Assembly (NCBI RefSeq): GCF_963676685.1
Contig: NC_092350.1
Location: forward strand, 71,488,502 to 71,552,501
Source: Mytilus edulis
Lineage: Eukaryota > Mollusca > Bivalvia > Mytilida > Mytilidae
Reading direction: 5' to 3'
Length of the DNA stretch: 64,000 nt
Position numbers and translations under genes: made by a program
Shown: one piece after another, positions 1 through 10,576 of the stretch
Layout of the letters: every line of letters starts with the position of its first letter
How positions within the stretch are numbered: position 1 is the first letter of the stretch
Notes under the pieces: model-generated
Database searches by the model: none
What the model saw: the letters and a program-made list of their open reading frames with translations, nothing else
Told to the model about the DNA's origin: nothing

Positions 1-224
1 TCAACAATTTACAAAGGGACATAACTCACCAACTTTTACTGGGAATATATTTTCAGCATTAGTTTGATGCTCCATTGGAACGTTATTTCAACAATTTACA
101 AAGGGACATAACTCACCAACTTTTACTGGGAATATATTTTCAGCATTAGTTTGATGCTCCATTGGAACGTTATTACAACAATTTACAAGGGACATAACTC
201 ACCAACTTTTACTGGGAATATATT
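1..224. repeat. 87-bp tandem array of MOB3 exon-4 end and donor
   Basis: Units start at 1, 88 and 175. Each carries CAACTTTTACTGGGAATATA, which on the minus strand is the exon-4 end (IFPVKV codons), followed by the donor in GTGAGTTATGTCCCTT. The unit at 175 contains the real exon end. The other two are near-identical to each other and keep only about 25 exon bases before switching to unrelated GCATTAGTTTGATGC sequence. The array may continue left of the window. Confidence 0.93.
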
Positions 225-342
225 TTCATCATTAATCTGGGATTCAACCCAATCCATTAATAATGATATATATTTGGGAGCTGGTAATGCTGTTGGTTTT
301 TTGTATTTCACACTGTCTGCGTCACACCACTGATATTCATAT
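203..342 (-). CDS. MOB3: MOB3 exon 4
   Basis: A 140-bp exon with acceptor ATTTCAG and donor AAAGTTG|GTGAGT. It encodes [26 protein letters not shown] and ENIFPVKV, a very strong match to the MOB3 core. Its last ~25 bases and donor are repeated twice more downstream in transcription order, at 87-bp spacing, to the window edge. The next exon lies beyond position 1. Confidence 0.93.
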
Positions 343-3300
343 CTGAAATGAAATAAATTAGAAAATTTATTAAAATATGAATTCTGTTTAAATCCATGAT
401 AATGTTCAAAACAGTTTGATGTATATGTCAAGCTGAGTTTGTCTTTGTATAGTATATTCAGAAATTATTGTGAAGATCTGTTATTGCAATATTTGAAGAA
501 CAGACAAAAATGCTAGATTAATTATTGCGATTCCATGAAAAGCTGGATAACAATTTTTGTATCACTATCAGATATCAGCTTGTGAGTTCTTATTATTGAG
601 ATATTCACCCAGCTGCATAATTTGTATTCATAAAAAACTCCTCACAATAGTTCTAAATTTACATGTTACAATATATATAAACATTTTGTTTTGAGTTGCT
701 CATGATAAACAGTAGCTGCGGAACTAAAGGTCTATTGATGCATATGATGATATTTCTTACAATCTGCCAATGGACATAAAATAATTATGAGGAACCATGG
801 CTGTTATAGTCATTATAATATTTGTGGTCAGCAATTTCCCTTAATTTGTAAATACTTTTGACAAGCTCCTGCCACAGTCAACTCATTGACTCCATTTTCC
901 TTTATTTACTGTTTAAGTTAATTAGACCAGGAGGGAAAGCTTTCATACTTTTTTAATATTTTTTTATTTAGACAGTGTTTGTATACGTTATAAATACATA
1001 CATGATATATGCTCTACAAAGTTGACAATTCAAAAATTAGATTTCAATTAATTTAATTATATTTGAAGACTTATACATCTCAAACAGGTTGAAAAAACAG
1101 TAATTTTTATTATTTTTTGGCAGTAGAGATTACAACTCACCTAGGACCACCAGACATGCATTTTTGGCATCAAGGGAGATAATTCACCTAGGACCACCAG
1201 ACATGCATTTTTGGCATCAAGGGAGATAACTCACCTAGGACCACCAGACATACATTTTTTGCATCAAGGGAGATAATTCACCGAGGACCACCAGACATGC
1301 ATTTTTGGCATCAAGGGAGATAACTCACCTAGGACCACCAGACATACATTTTTTGGCATCAAGGGAGATAATTCACCTAGGACCACCAGACGCATTTTTG
1401 GCATCAAGGGAGATAACTCACCTAGGACCACCAGACATACATTTTTGGCATCAAGGGAGATAATTCACCTAGGACCACCAGCCATACATTTTTGGCATCA
1501 AGGGAGATAACTCACCTAGGACCACCAGACATACATTTTTGGCATCAAGGGAGATAATTCACCTAGGACCACCAGACATGCATTTTTGGCATCAAGGGAG
1601 ATAACTCACCTAGGACTACCAGACATGCATTTTTTGGCATCAAGGGAGATAATTCACCTAGGACCACCAGACATGCATTTTTGGCATCAAGGGAGATAAC
1701 TCACCTAGGACCACCAGACATTGTGGTACATGTTTCTTCAGTGCAGTATTCACATATAGTACCATATAACAGGTTGATTCTGTTGAAAAAATCTACAACT
1801 GTAAAATAGGAGAAGGGATTATTATCCAGCTATATGTTAAATACATGTACATTATTCTGATAAGGTATCAATTAATGACTAATGTTATATCTCTATCGCC
1901 TTAAGTAATATAACCAAAATTAAAGGCTATACTTTTACAAATAAAAATACAATGTAGTAAACTGCTGACATGACAAATTTTTATTCAAATATCCCTTTAA
2001 CTAATTGGAGTGAACTTCATGTAGTACACTCAATTCAGTTAATCAAAATTTTTAGTGGTGAGTTTTGAAAATAAAATTTCAACCACACATGCTAATCATT
2101 GCTAATCTTGCACCTTTGCAATGAACTTTGGTTTATCCCTATTAACATTAAAATAGGTATAAGGGACCTGCTGTGGTTACTAGGGGAACTGACAAGAGTT
2201 GTTCTAATCTTAATATTCCTGTCAACCCACTTGTGTTCATAAGCATGTTAGGTAGAACATGACTCTCATGCAGAAAAAAACCAAAATGAAAATAAATTGT
2301 TGCATAATAGCTTATTTTGGATCTTCAACATGTTCAATATGAAATTCTGTAACTAATATAAACTTCCCTCCCCTCCCCAAACTATTCTGTCAGTAGCTGA
2401 GATGAAATAAATGTCACAACAAAAATCAAATAACAAAATATGTAAAACTACTAACTGATAGATACATGTAGAACAAACATGACAAAATTAAGTCTAAGTC
2501 TAATAACAAGATCAAAATTAAGTATGCTACAACATTTACACAATATTTGGTATTCAGACATATTGAAAGGATTTCTGGATCATGGTGTAACAATAAAAGC
2601 ATGTGTAAACTAATTACAGTAGATTCTTTTATTTTTTCGTGGGTACCAATTGTCATAGTTTTGGCAAAGTCTGAATATTTGTACTTTATTGATTATATAT
2701 TAAAATTTGTAGTTTACAAATACTTAATTAATGGTAAGAAAATTTGTATCTCACAAATTATTAAAATGAATCCACGGTCATGACAGTATATCTCTAATTG
2801 TTCAATGCGCGGATGCATTTAAAAATTTCTGATGAGTTTGATAATTCTTGATAAATAAACTCATCATACAGTCAGAGCTCAGACATAAACAAGTCGCTTT
2901 TTGTTTTTGACTTAAAGAAGTCAAAACATGTATTTATCATTAAAATGTGTTTTCAATTTTAGACTTATCTAAGTCAGAAAATGAAAGACTTGTTTAGGTC
3001 TATTTATGTTGATGAAAAAACTTAATTTCACTTGGTGGCCAAACTACACCACCTATGACAGCAAAATCCTGTCTGAGAGTTCACAAGGACTTGAGCTATC
3101 TATATTTAATTGTCTAATTGAACATCCTTACTAAACACAGATGTTTTACCTCATTAAGTGTGGTTCCAGGTGGTTGCATTGTAAGGATAATTAACATTAT
3201 CTCCGATTTTTTAGACTCTCATTCATATTTTTCTTTAGAAGACAAAGCATTGTCTTTCAATGTTGTCATTATTTGATTTAGATGCATGACCTCCTTATAA

Positions 3301-6300
3301 ATATGCGTGGGTCTTGAAGTTAACCAATTTTGATCACTTATCGACTTGTAGGAGTCGATATTTGCAACTTTTTGATTCTGTTCAATTATTTCTTGCTTAA
3401 CAATATTTGACTTATTAAAGTCGTTTTTTGTCTTGCATTAAAGGGAGACAAGTCCTAAAACTTACAAATTTAGACCTCTATGAGTCTAAAGCAGATTCAG
3501 ACTTATTTATGTCTGAGCTCTGACTGTCATAGATACCATGATTAAATTTAGTATATACGCCAGACGCGCGTTTCGTCTACAAAAGACTCATCAGTGACGC
3601 TCGAATCCAAAAAAGTTAAAAAGGCCAAATAAAGTACAAAGTTGACGAGCATTGAGAACAAAAATTCCTAAAATAAATTTTCAGTATTTCAAAAGGTGTG
3701 ATACAGGCGCTAGGGATCATACAACTTGCGCTCAAAATAAATATTCCTAATGGGTGATTAAACTAGGTTCAGTGATTTCTATGGTTCTGTTTTTCTTGCT
3801 ACAAATTCAATAACCCCATTTGCCTTTTAATAAAAAAAAATATTAATACATTATACATGTCATAAAACAAAATATAAAAGAAAGTTAAACATTTGTTAAA
3901 ATCAGATTGTTAATTAACAGTTGAATAGTTGACAGTATCTTTTTTAAACTCTCAAAGATATTATACACTAACTTAATTTGGCTTTAACATGTTTAACAAT
4001 ATGACAGTTGGTGATTTTACCATGGTTACGATGTAGACGGCAATTTCAACTTGAGAATTATCATGATTAATTACCCAAATAAGGTAAAATAAGCCTAAAA
4101 TTACCAGGAAATTTGGTAATCAATTTGTAAAGAATGAAAAGATAAACATCACTTCGTTAAAAATAGTTCTTTTGTAAATATAAAAAAAACAACTTCCCCC
4201 ATACCTCAGAAATCACTTCCCCATGTATTGTTTTAAAATGAAGGTTAATTCTCTGAATTGGTGACAAAAGGATAAATAACATCTCATGCTAAAAATTGGA
4301 AGTGAATAAACATGATAAATTCAATGTTTAATTTTATTTTTTTCATTTTCATATAACAATACATTCATGTGTGCATGTGCAATCTATAAGCCTAGTTTAT
4401 TCTAAATCTAACAGTCTTTGTACTCAACATACATATGCATGTACATGATATATATATACATTTTTAGTTGTACATGTAAAAAAAAATCAAAAAAGTTTAA
4501 ATCAATATCATGATACACATGATACATGTATAAGGCCACGGTTTTTTAATTTGTTGGTTTACGGATTTTCTCCATGACAAAGTCGGGTCGGTCGGTCGGA
4601 AAAAAAAAGAAAAAAAAATCTTTCTAGACATAAAAATATGCAAAATGAATATATATTTCACTTTTCTAATAATGTTTGTTATGCTATTTTGTCATCATTT
4701 CTTAAATTTTAGTTCGATGAAATAATAATGCTCATTTGTCATAAACATAGCATGACATTGTCTTATAATTTCCCATAAAAAGAGGGAGGGGGGAGGGGGT
4801 GCACGGACAAAGACGAAATTAAATCGTCACTTCACTAACAAGAAAACACAGATTCGCGTAGCTCTTAATCAATTCCAGAAAACTTGCTGAATAATGATCT
4901 TCAAGCACAAAAACTGGTAAAGAACAAAATGTTAAAACGTCAATTACGAAAATAAGTTTCAACACACATGTCAAAAACGTAATAGACTCGTCCACTGGAA
5001 AAACGAGAACATCAGGTAAATCTGTTGTCATGCATTCCCGTTTTTTTATCCAAATGGAAGATATTTTTTTATTATCTATGAAACAAGAAAATATCAAATG
5101 ATCTGTGTATATTCAGTACTTTTAACTTGATGTCTTGAACTTTCACCTGTCAACATTTGGACAAGTCAATTTCTATGAGATGATGCATCTTACGGACTGA
5201 AGACAAATAAGGGAAACAAACTTATTGTGTAATAGGTTTTAAACACAGATTTCGTTCCGCAAAATTATTTCCGCACCGACATTTCAAGGTCAGTGATGAT
5301 TGAATTGTCTATTTTTAGAAACGTAAACTAGAAGTTTTATTTTTTCACAACAGAAAGTGTTATCAATTCTATTAATGATTAATGCATTTTGTTTCATAAA
5401 AAAAGAATATTTTAATTATTTTTTAGGGGAAATGAATTTGTGAGGGTCGGCGGGAATAAAAAAGCATGAAAAGTCAACTTTATTTTTATTCTGGAAATCG
5501 GCAAAATTGGGTCGGCGGATCCGTAAACCAACAAATTAAAAAATCCTGGCCTAAAATGTGCATGATGTGCATTCAAGGTGTTCAACAATAAAATTAACAT
5601 GCCAGTTTCTGATGTCTACACATGCAAGTTTACTACATGTATTTAGCAGTTTGTCCGACACCAATTAAGAGTATACATCAAAAGCTCGTTAAAATTTTAC
5701 TGAAGCGTATGTATGCAGAGGTCAGACTCGAACCATTCTGATCGCATATTTTAATTTTCAATCCAAGATACACAATGATCAGTCTGATGGATTGTGGCCA
5801 TTCCAATACAAGCACTACTTTGATGCGGAATGTAGTTTTTTGTACCCACCATGAACAGCCAACCAGTCATTTAAATCCTCGTTAGACGGTAGCTTAACAA
5901 CTTCCCTCAAATCAATTCCTGAATTAAGAGAAGCGTTTGCTTGCTTATGTAAATTATACTTTAAGCTACCAGGATCAAACCGCTTCTTGGGCTTAAAAGT
6001 CTGCAAAGAAATGAATTATACATGTTTGTATAAATAGGTATATAATGATATATGAAGCTAAAGATGTTTGTATCTGTATACACATGCAAGCTGTCAGACT
6101 CGACTGCCATAGATGTAGTTTTGAAATCTGAAATGAAAGTGGTTTATACATGTATAATTATTGTACCAACCATGCACAGCAATCCAATCATTTAAATCTT
6201 CCTGCGGTGGCAACCTGACAACCTCCTTCAGATCTATACCGGAGCTCAGTGAGGCATTGGCCTGCTTATGGAGGTTGAATTTGAGAGTACCCTGTTCAAA

Positions 6301-9300
6301 CTTCTTCTTTGGTTTAAATGTCTAAAACATACATGCACATTAAAATATCAAATAAAAAACATCATTTGAATAAAAATATATACATATTAAGAAAAGTTCT
6401 GTAGAATCTGTATCATGCATGTCATGTGTATGCTGGTATTTACATATAAGAAAGTTATAATTAATTAAGATACACGTATTTAAATAATTATAATAAAAAT
6501 AAATTTACAACAGTTTCAATTCATCACATTAACATGATTAAGTCAAGCATTGTTTGCATCGCACATGTTGCAGTCACATTTCTTTAGGTCATTTCTAGTG
6601 TGACTTTTAAACAAACCTTTTTTTTTAAATTGTATTCTTTTTAATCTCGACTTAGTTATAACGGTTTCATAATCAATCAGATATACATGTACATGTACAG
6701 TACATAATCTACTTAAACAAGGATCTGACTCTTAAATATACATGTAATTATGAAACTTTTGACAAGTTGTTTGACAAAAATGTTTGATAGCTTTCAATAA
6801 TAGAAAAATGTAAACATAATTTGACATCCAATGCCCAAACTTTAAAATCACTTGTAATCATATTTGAAACTTTTAAACAGTTTTAAGTTGTAAGTGAGTG
6901 ATTATAACATCAAATGCAAGGATTATCATAAGAAAAGTTAAAATGAATAATTTTACAATAACTCCTCTCAGTAAAACTACTGCAAAAAATTGTATCTTAA
7001 AATCACTGCTCCATATTAATAATTATATATAAATGTATACATGGTATCATGTATAGGGCCAGTTTAATAATTATATATAAATGTATACATGGTATAGGGC
7101 CAGTTTAAAATTCAGCTACTGTAAACCTTTAAATTTGTTTTGATGTGTCCAAAAAAAGAAAAAATATAAAGTCATATTATTGGTAATAGATAAATAGATA
7201 GCGGAAGAAGTGGTACAATGCCAATGAGACAACTCTCCATCCAATTTATAAAAAGTAAACCATTATAGGTCAAGGCAGGTAATGCCTTGGCTCACACCGG
7301 ACAGCAAGTAAAAAAAAAACCCAAAAAACTAGTGTAAAACCATTCAAACAGGGAAACCAACGGTCTAATCTAAATAAAAACAAGAAACACGTATGAACTA
7401 CATGTATATAAACATAGGACAACCAATTGTAAAAAATGTACATCAAATGTCTGTACATGTTTTAGATACATGATACATGTACATGTATATACATTGTACA
7501 TTAATCTAGATCTTTATAAGCATGTTATATAATATACAGGAAAGACTTCACCGTATTATATATAAATCTTAAATAAACAATTGACATTCATGAAATTGTC
7601 AAGCTTTCCAAGGTCATCTGTATTATCAGTGTGGAAAGGATAAGATACTATTGACAAGTATTTTATGACAACAGGGTACATGTAAAATCTATGTCTTTTC
7701 CATGTCATGTGATAGATTAAAGTATTGGGACAAAAGCTGATAAAATACAAGTGCATTGTACAATGTAATATCCTTATTGGCATTTTGCCATAAAAAACAG
7801 TTGTTGTAATTAATTTTATTTCAAGCATTGTCAGGAAAGATATTATGATTATTTTCATGTTCCATTAATGATAATAAAACATACATGTATCAAAGTATAT
7901 CAAATCCATAGTACATGTATGTAGAACATGTACATGTATACATTGTACATTGTATCTTGCATGTCTTGGTCATTACATGTATGTAATTAGGGTCCATTCT
8001 TAGTGTTCTTATATTTTCCTCGCATAGCCATTTTTTACTTACATTTATGATTATACATGTATACATGACATATGCATGTGTATATTTGACCAAATGGTAT
8101 TAATGATTATAATGATAATAAATGAGCATAAAATGTTAAGCATTTGGGTGTACATTGTAAACAAATGGTTGCTTATATTAACACAATTATCCAAATTATG
8201 TCCTAATGAAAAATAAATATTCACAAATTAATTATAACTAGCACTGTTTTTCCAAAAGATATAGCACCATGGCCCCTATACATCCTATACATTCCATCAC
8301 AATATCATCCATGATAGTACCATGGTATCAGGGTGCTTTAATTATAAGGCCGACAAAGGCCCTGCTGAGAATGCTGATCTTATATTTAAAGTTTTTAAGC
8401 ACAAAATAGGATTGAAACCAAGCTTTTGAATGTACGTACAACATGTATAAACTAAACTTCCAAGTGGATAACCTACATGTATTGCCATTGATCATTTAAA
8501 TGTGGAGAAACAGTTAACATTTTCATTGTGAGAGATTCTGGTTATTTTTAACTAAAAGATATTAAATACAAAATATATAAATGTACATGTACCTTTCAAT
8601 ATGTTTGCTTTTTTATATCATGTTTATCATGTTTATCAACAAAAACATATTAAATAAATCTGACAAGCCGTTTAGGAGAACCGCTGCGAACAAGTTCATT
8701 TTAAAGTTGCGGAGGAAGAAGAATAATAAAAATACACAAAATGTAATAAGAACTGACCAAAAACAATAAGTCTACACTTTGTTTGGGAGACTTAAATATG
8801 AGCTAAGGGAATGTCTAGAAAACAATATAAAAGTTAAAACTAGAATCAATCAAACTACATGAACTATTTTTTTACATTTTTATATCAAATGCAATCGAAA
8901 ATGTAAAAACTGAATAAGAAAAGGTATTATTTTAATTTTAGTTTCTTGTGTACAATTTGGAAATTAGTATGGCGTTCATTATCACTGAACTAGTATATAT
9001 TTGTTTAGGGGCCAGTTGAAGGACGCCTCCGGGTGCGAGAATTTCTCGCTACATTGAAGACCTGTTGGTGACCTTCTGCTGTTGTATTTTTCTATGGTCA
9101 GGTTGTTGTCTCTTTGGCACATTCCCCATTTCCATTCTCAATTTTATCAAAGGAAATTCAAAATGAAAAGTCTTTTATCGATTGACATGATTGATGGTAA
9201 AATCAAAAGCTCAAACACATCAAAAGAAAGGCCTGAATCATGCAAAAAAGGAAAGTTCAAAATTAAATTATTTTCTTTTATCATGATGATCATTTCAATT

Positions 9301-10242
9301 TAAAATGTTTTTATTTCAATTAATAGCTTAATAAGATAACCTTGATACTTAAATATACACTTTCCCAGTATTGACCACTTGACATGCTTGAGTAGTATTG
9401 TTTGTTTTTTGTTGTTTGTTTGCTTGATGATTTTTGTTGGGTTTTTCTTTGGTGGTGGTGGTGGTGGTGGGGGGATAATGGTAACCTTGCCACTGTAATG
9501 CATTCATGGCATTGTAAGTTCATGCTGATCAATAATGAGCATCTTCCTTCTAATCTCCACAAACCAATGATTTATATTCTCTGCACGTGGCAACAAAGTA
9601 TGATAAATGGCTTTTTATAAATAAAGCAAAATTTCACACATTAAATACTAGGAAAATGAAAGTAAAACTAATCAATAATTTAGAAGTGAAAAGTACATGT
9701 AGTAAGCCTAGGTAATAAAAATCCAATATTCTATGCAACATGTGCAAAGATACCGATTTGAAAACATTGTTCAAACTGTAATATATAATATGTGTGAAAG
9801 GGGTGTTAACTATTTCAGTATACAATTTGGAGAACCGGAAATTCCATACTTCCTTGTTTAAGGAGGTACTTTTAATAATGTCAATAAACTGTTACAGCTA
9901 TTCTGAAATTTAATACAGTATGCACATTAAAAAAAAGAAACGATTGTGAATTAAAACTTAAAATGTTTATAAGCTATAATGTGCACGTGTCGCTCCATGG
10001 ATGATCATGTAATTTCTATGTTTGGCAATAAAATATTATCAATGACAACAGGACCCGTTTGTAAGGCAAGTAAAGAAGTGGATTTATTCACCTTTAGTGG
10101 GGTGGGTCTAGCTTATTTGATAAAGATACGTTTTAAAAATAATGTGTTGGTATGAACATACGTTCTAATGATACATGGTTGTTTAGATTACCTTTACTTT
10201 GTCTCTAGAAAAGAACTGTGCAAATCCATATCGTCCAGCCAT
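203..10242 (-). CDS. MOB3: MOB3-type MOB kinase activator, 5' part (3' end beyond left edge)
   Basis: MOB proteins are small zinc-binding globular adaptors that bind and activate NDR/LATS or MST-type kinases; MOB3 is the animal subgroup. Reconstructed on the minus strand: exon 1 10242-10198 ([15 protein letters not shown]), exon 2A 6321-6171 or exon 2B 6000-5850, exon 3 1798-1705, exon 4 342-203. Phases agree throughout: exon 2 ends on one base, exon 3 opens with two (GTT, Val) and ends AG, and exon 4 opens with A (AGA, Arg). Family landmarks are TFKPKK after exon 1, DLNDW(I/L)[17 protein letters not shown], a C-x4-C zinc half-site, MSGGPR/YEYQW and [13 protein letters not shown]. About 148 residues are visible of the roughly 215 usual; the second zinc half-site and C-terminal helices lie off the window. 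MOB3 is chosen over MOB1 and MOB2 from the KTF(K/R)PKK(R/K)F start and the YEYQW and ALPAPKY segments; the family call is from memory of vertebrate MOB3. Confidence 0.9.
343..1132. other. MOB3 intron 3 remainder
   Basis: AT-rich intron sequence between exon 4 and the 47-bp array. About 450-660 resembles a degraded copy of the CTGTAAATTCAGAAATTATTG element seen near 19.5 kb (TTCAGAAATTATTGTG at one end, CAATAGTTCTAAATTTACA at the other). No ORF or RNA gene was recognised. Confidence 0.4.
1133..1722. repeat. 47-bp tandem array of MOB3 exon-3 end and donor (13 units)
   Basis: CCTAGGACCACCAGAC recurs 13 times from 1140 to 1705 (12 x 47 = 564 bp overall; single units vary by 1-3 bp). On the minus strand each unit reads MSGGPR codons, a donor, and TTATCTCCCTTGATGCC. 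Units alternate strictly between AACTCACC and AATTCACC, so donors alternate GTGAGT and GTGAAT, giving a ~94-bp dimeric higher-order unit. The unit at 1705 is the real exon 3; the other 12 are intronic decoys. One decoy has CCGAGG in place of CCTAGG. Confidence 0.95.
1705..1798 (-). CDS. MOB3: MOB3 exon 3
   Basis: A 94-bp exon with acceptor ATTTTACAG and donor CCTAG|GTGAGT. It encodes the conserved helix [13 protein letters not shown] and the zinc half-site C-x4-C, ending at MSGGP plus two bases of an Arg codon. Its last ~17 bases and donor are the first unit, in transcription order, of a 47-bp tandem array that continues to about position 1133. The usual CPVM is CTTM here. Read-through past the donor meets TGA at once, so the array is intronic. 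Confidence 0.92.
2869..3526. mobile_element. Palindromic MITE, family A copy 1, 658 bp, 5-bp TSD
   Basis: The left end CAGTCAGAGCTCAGACATAA is the inverse of the right end TTATGTCTGAGCTCTGACTG. It is flanked by TCATA at 2864-2868 and 3527-3531. The interior has no long ORF but carries repeated short palindromes of the GACTT-N4-AAGTC type on both strands. A second copy in the opposite orientation lies at 14938-15604. It sits in MOB3 intron 2. Confidence 0.9.
3543..3705 (+). repeat. Dispersed CGCCAGACGCGCG repeat, copy 1
   Basis: It carries TACGCCAGACGCGCGTTTCG, then TCTAC, GACTCATCAGTGACGCTC and a TACAAAGTTGA..GAGCATTGAG tail. The same block occurs at 38985-39080 and 43415-43560 and in reverse at 62165-62310. 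It is likely a SINE or other short retroelement common in mussels; no A or B box was identified with confidence. Confidence 0.8.
4534..5551. mobile_element. Non-autonomous DNA transposon with TAA TSD, PIF/Harbinger-like ends
   Basis: Ends GGCCACGGTTTTTTAATTTG and CAAATTAAAAAATCCTGGCC are inverted copies; similarity continues ~15 bp inward (GTTGGTTTACGGAT). TAA flanks both sides (4531-4533 and 5552-5554), a TWA-type 3-bp duplication as in PIF/Harbinger. GGTCGG-rich patches lie just inside each end. An ORF-like stretch on the minus strand at 4819-5097 has no recognisable transposase motif, so the element appears non-autonomous. Confidence 0.7.
5850..6000 (-). CDS. MOB3: MOB3 alternative exon 2B
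   Basis: A 151-bp exon with acceptor TTTGCAG and donor CATG|GTGGGT. It encodes [12 protein letters not shown] to DWLAVH plus one base. It aligns without gaps to exon 2A, which lies 170 bp upstream in transcription order. Differences cluster at [10 protein letters not shown] versus [10 protein letters not shown] and KLPSNED versus RLPPQED. Exon 2B keeps the F-(D/E)-P-G motif usual in MOB3; exon 2A has EQG there. Confidence 0.9.
6171..6321 (-). CDS. MOB3: MOB3 alternative exon 2A
   Basis: A 151-bp exon with acceptor TTTTAG and donor CATG|GTTGGT. It encodes 50 residues from [12 protein letters not shown] to DWIAVH plus one base. It is a diverged tandem copy of the exon at 5850-6000, with the same length, phase and boundaries. 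Using both exons would break the frame because the exon enters in phase 0 and leaves in phase 1, so the two must be mutually exclusive in a productive mRNA. It retains conserved positions ([24 protein letters not shown]), so it looks functional and not decayed. Confidence 0.88.
7019..7106. repeat. Local tandem duplication
   Basis: AATTATATATAAATGTATAC followed by ATGGTAT and AGGGCCAGTTTA occurs twice in succession. The second unit is missing the CATGT of the first. Confidence 0.8.
7195..7440 (+). repeat. Dispersed 'GCCAATGAGACAACTCTC' repeat
   Basis: A family seen many times in this window in both orientations (16006, 16545, 27428, 59795 forward; 14690, 22963, 35400, 41010, 42350 reverse). 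Shared blocks are GCCAATGAGACAACTCTC, AAAAGTAAACCATTATAGGT, a 'GCTCACACCGGACAGCAAG' segment and 'AACCAACGGTCTAATCT'. No coding capacity is seen. Confidence 0.75.
8970..9145 (+). repeat. Dispersed repeat (GACGCCTCCGGGTGCGAGAA type)
   Basis: Shares GGGGC..GAAG.ACGCCTCC.GGTGC and CCATTTCCATTCTCAATTTT with 37960-38070, and fragments of it occur in reverse at 18895-18970. Non-coding. Confidence 0.7.
9451..9474 (+). repeat. GGT microsatellite
   Basis: Six GGT units run into a G stretch. The overlapping short ORFs (poly-Trp, poly-His and poly-Pro in different frames) are artefacts of this repeat. Confidence 0.95.
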
Positions 10243-10576
10243 GTTTTCATTTATCTACGCATGCGAAACCGGAAGCTGAAGTGATGCTGAGGGTTTGTAT
10301 CAAAAAGTACGCTGATAGGTTCAAGCTATATTATTTAAAAGATTGGGAATTAATTGAAACGTAAAAAGTGAGCCTTTTATGAAAACGTGAATTTTCAAAT
10401 CTTAATATAATATCATATAAAGAATGAAAACAACATTGCTCTTTTTCATTTGTAGCACAGTTTTAAGGCCATTGTTTGTTATGTCTTTTTCATAGAATAT
10501 GTTTGGTTATTAGGTTTTCCATTCAAAATGTGTTCGGAAAAAAATAGTTTCGGACTTTATCAATAAAAAGTGTAAA
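10243..10576. promoter_or_regulatory. Bidirectional promoter between MOB3 and UMPS
   Basis: Only 334 bp separate the two divergent start codons. Just upstream of the MOB3 ATG are an NRF1-like core CGCATGCG (10258-10265) and an ETS/GABP-type site ACCGGAAGC (10268-10276), both common in TATA-less housekeeping and bidirectional promoters. No TATA box is placed convincingly. Transcription start sites and UTRs cannot be read from sequence alone. Confidence 0.6.

Larger units (their letters stand above)
6322..10197. other. MOB3 intron 1, repeats only
   Basis: A 3.9-kb AT-rich intron with many ACATGTA tracts. Apart from the repeats listed separately (7019, 7195, 8970, 9451) no coding sequence or RNA gene was recognised. 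Short ORFs here lack codon structure and similarity. Confidence 0.5.

Noticed and set aside
1133..1722. CRISPR-like regular direct repeats
   Set aside because: Units are contiguous with no unique spacers, the context is an animal intron, and the units derive from a coding exon end.
4819..5097. 92-aa minus-strand ORF inside the TAA-flanked element as a transposase
   Set aside because: No recognisable transposase or DNA-binding motif, and far too short.
9300..9620. Overlapping ORFs with poly-Pro, poly-His and poly-Trp
   Set aside because: All are translations of the GGT microsatellite at 9451-9474.
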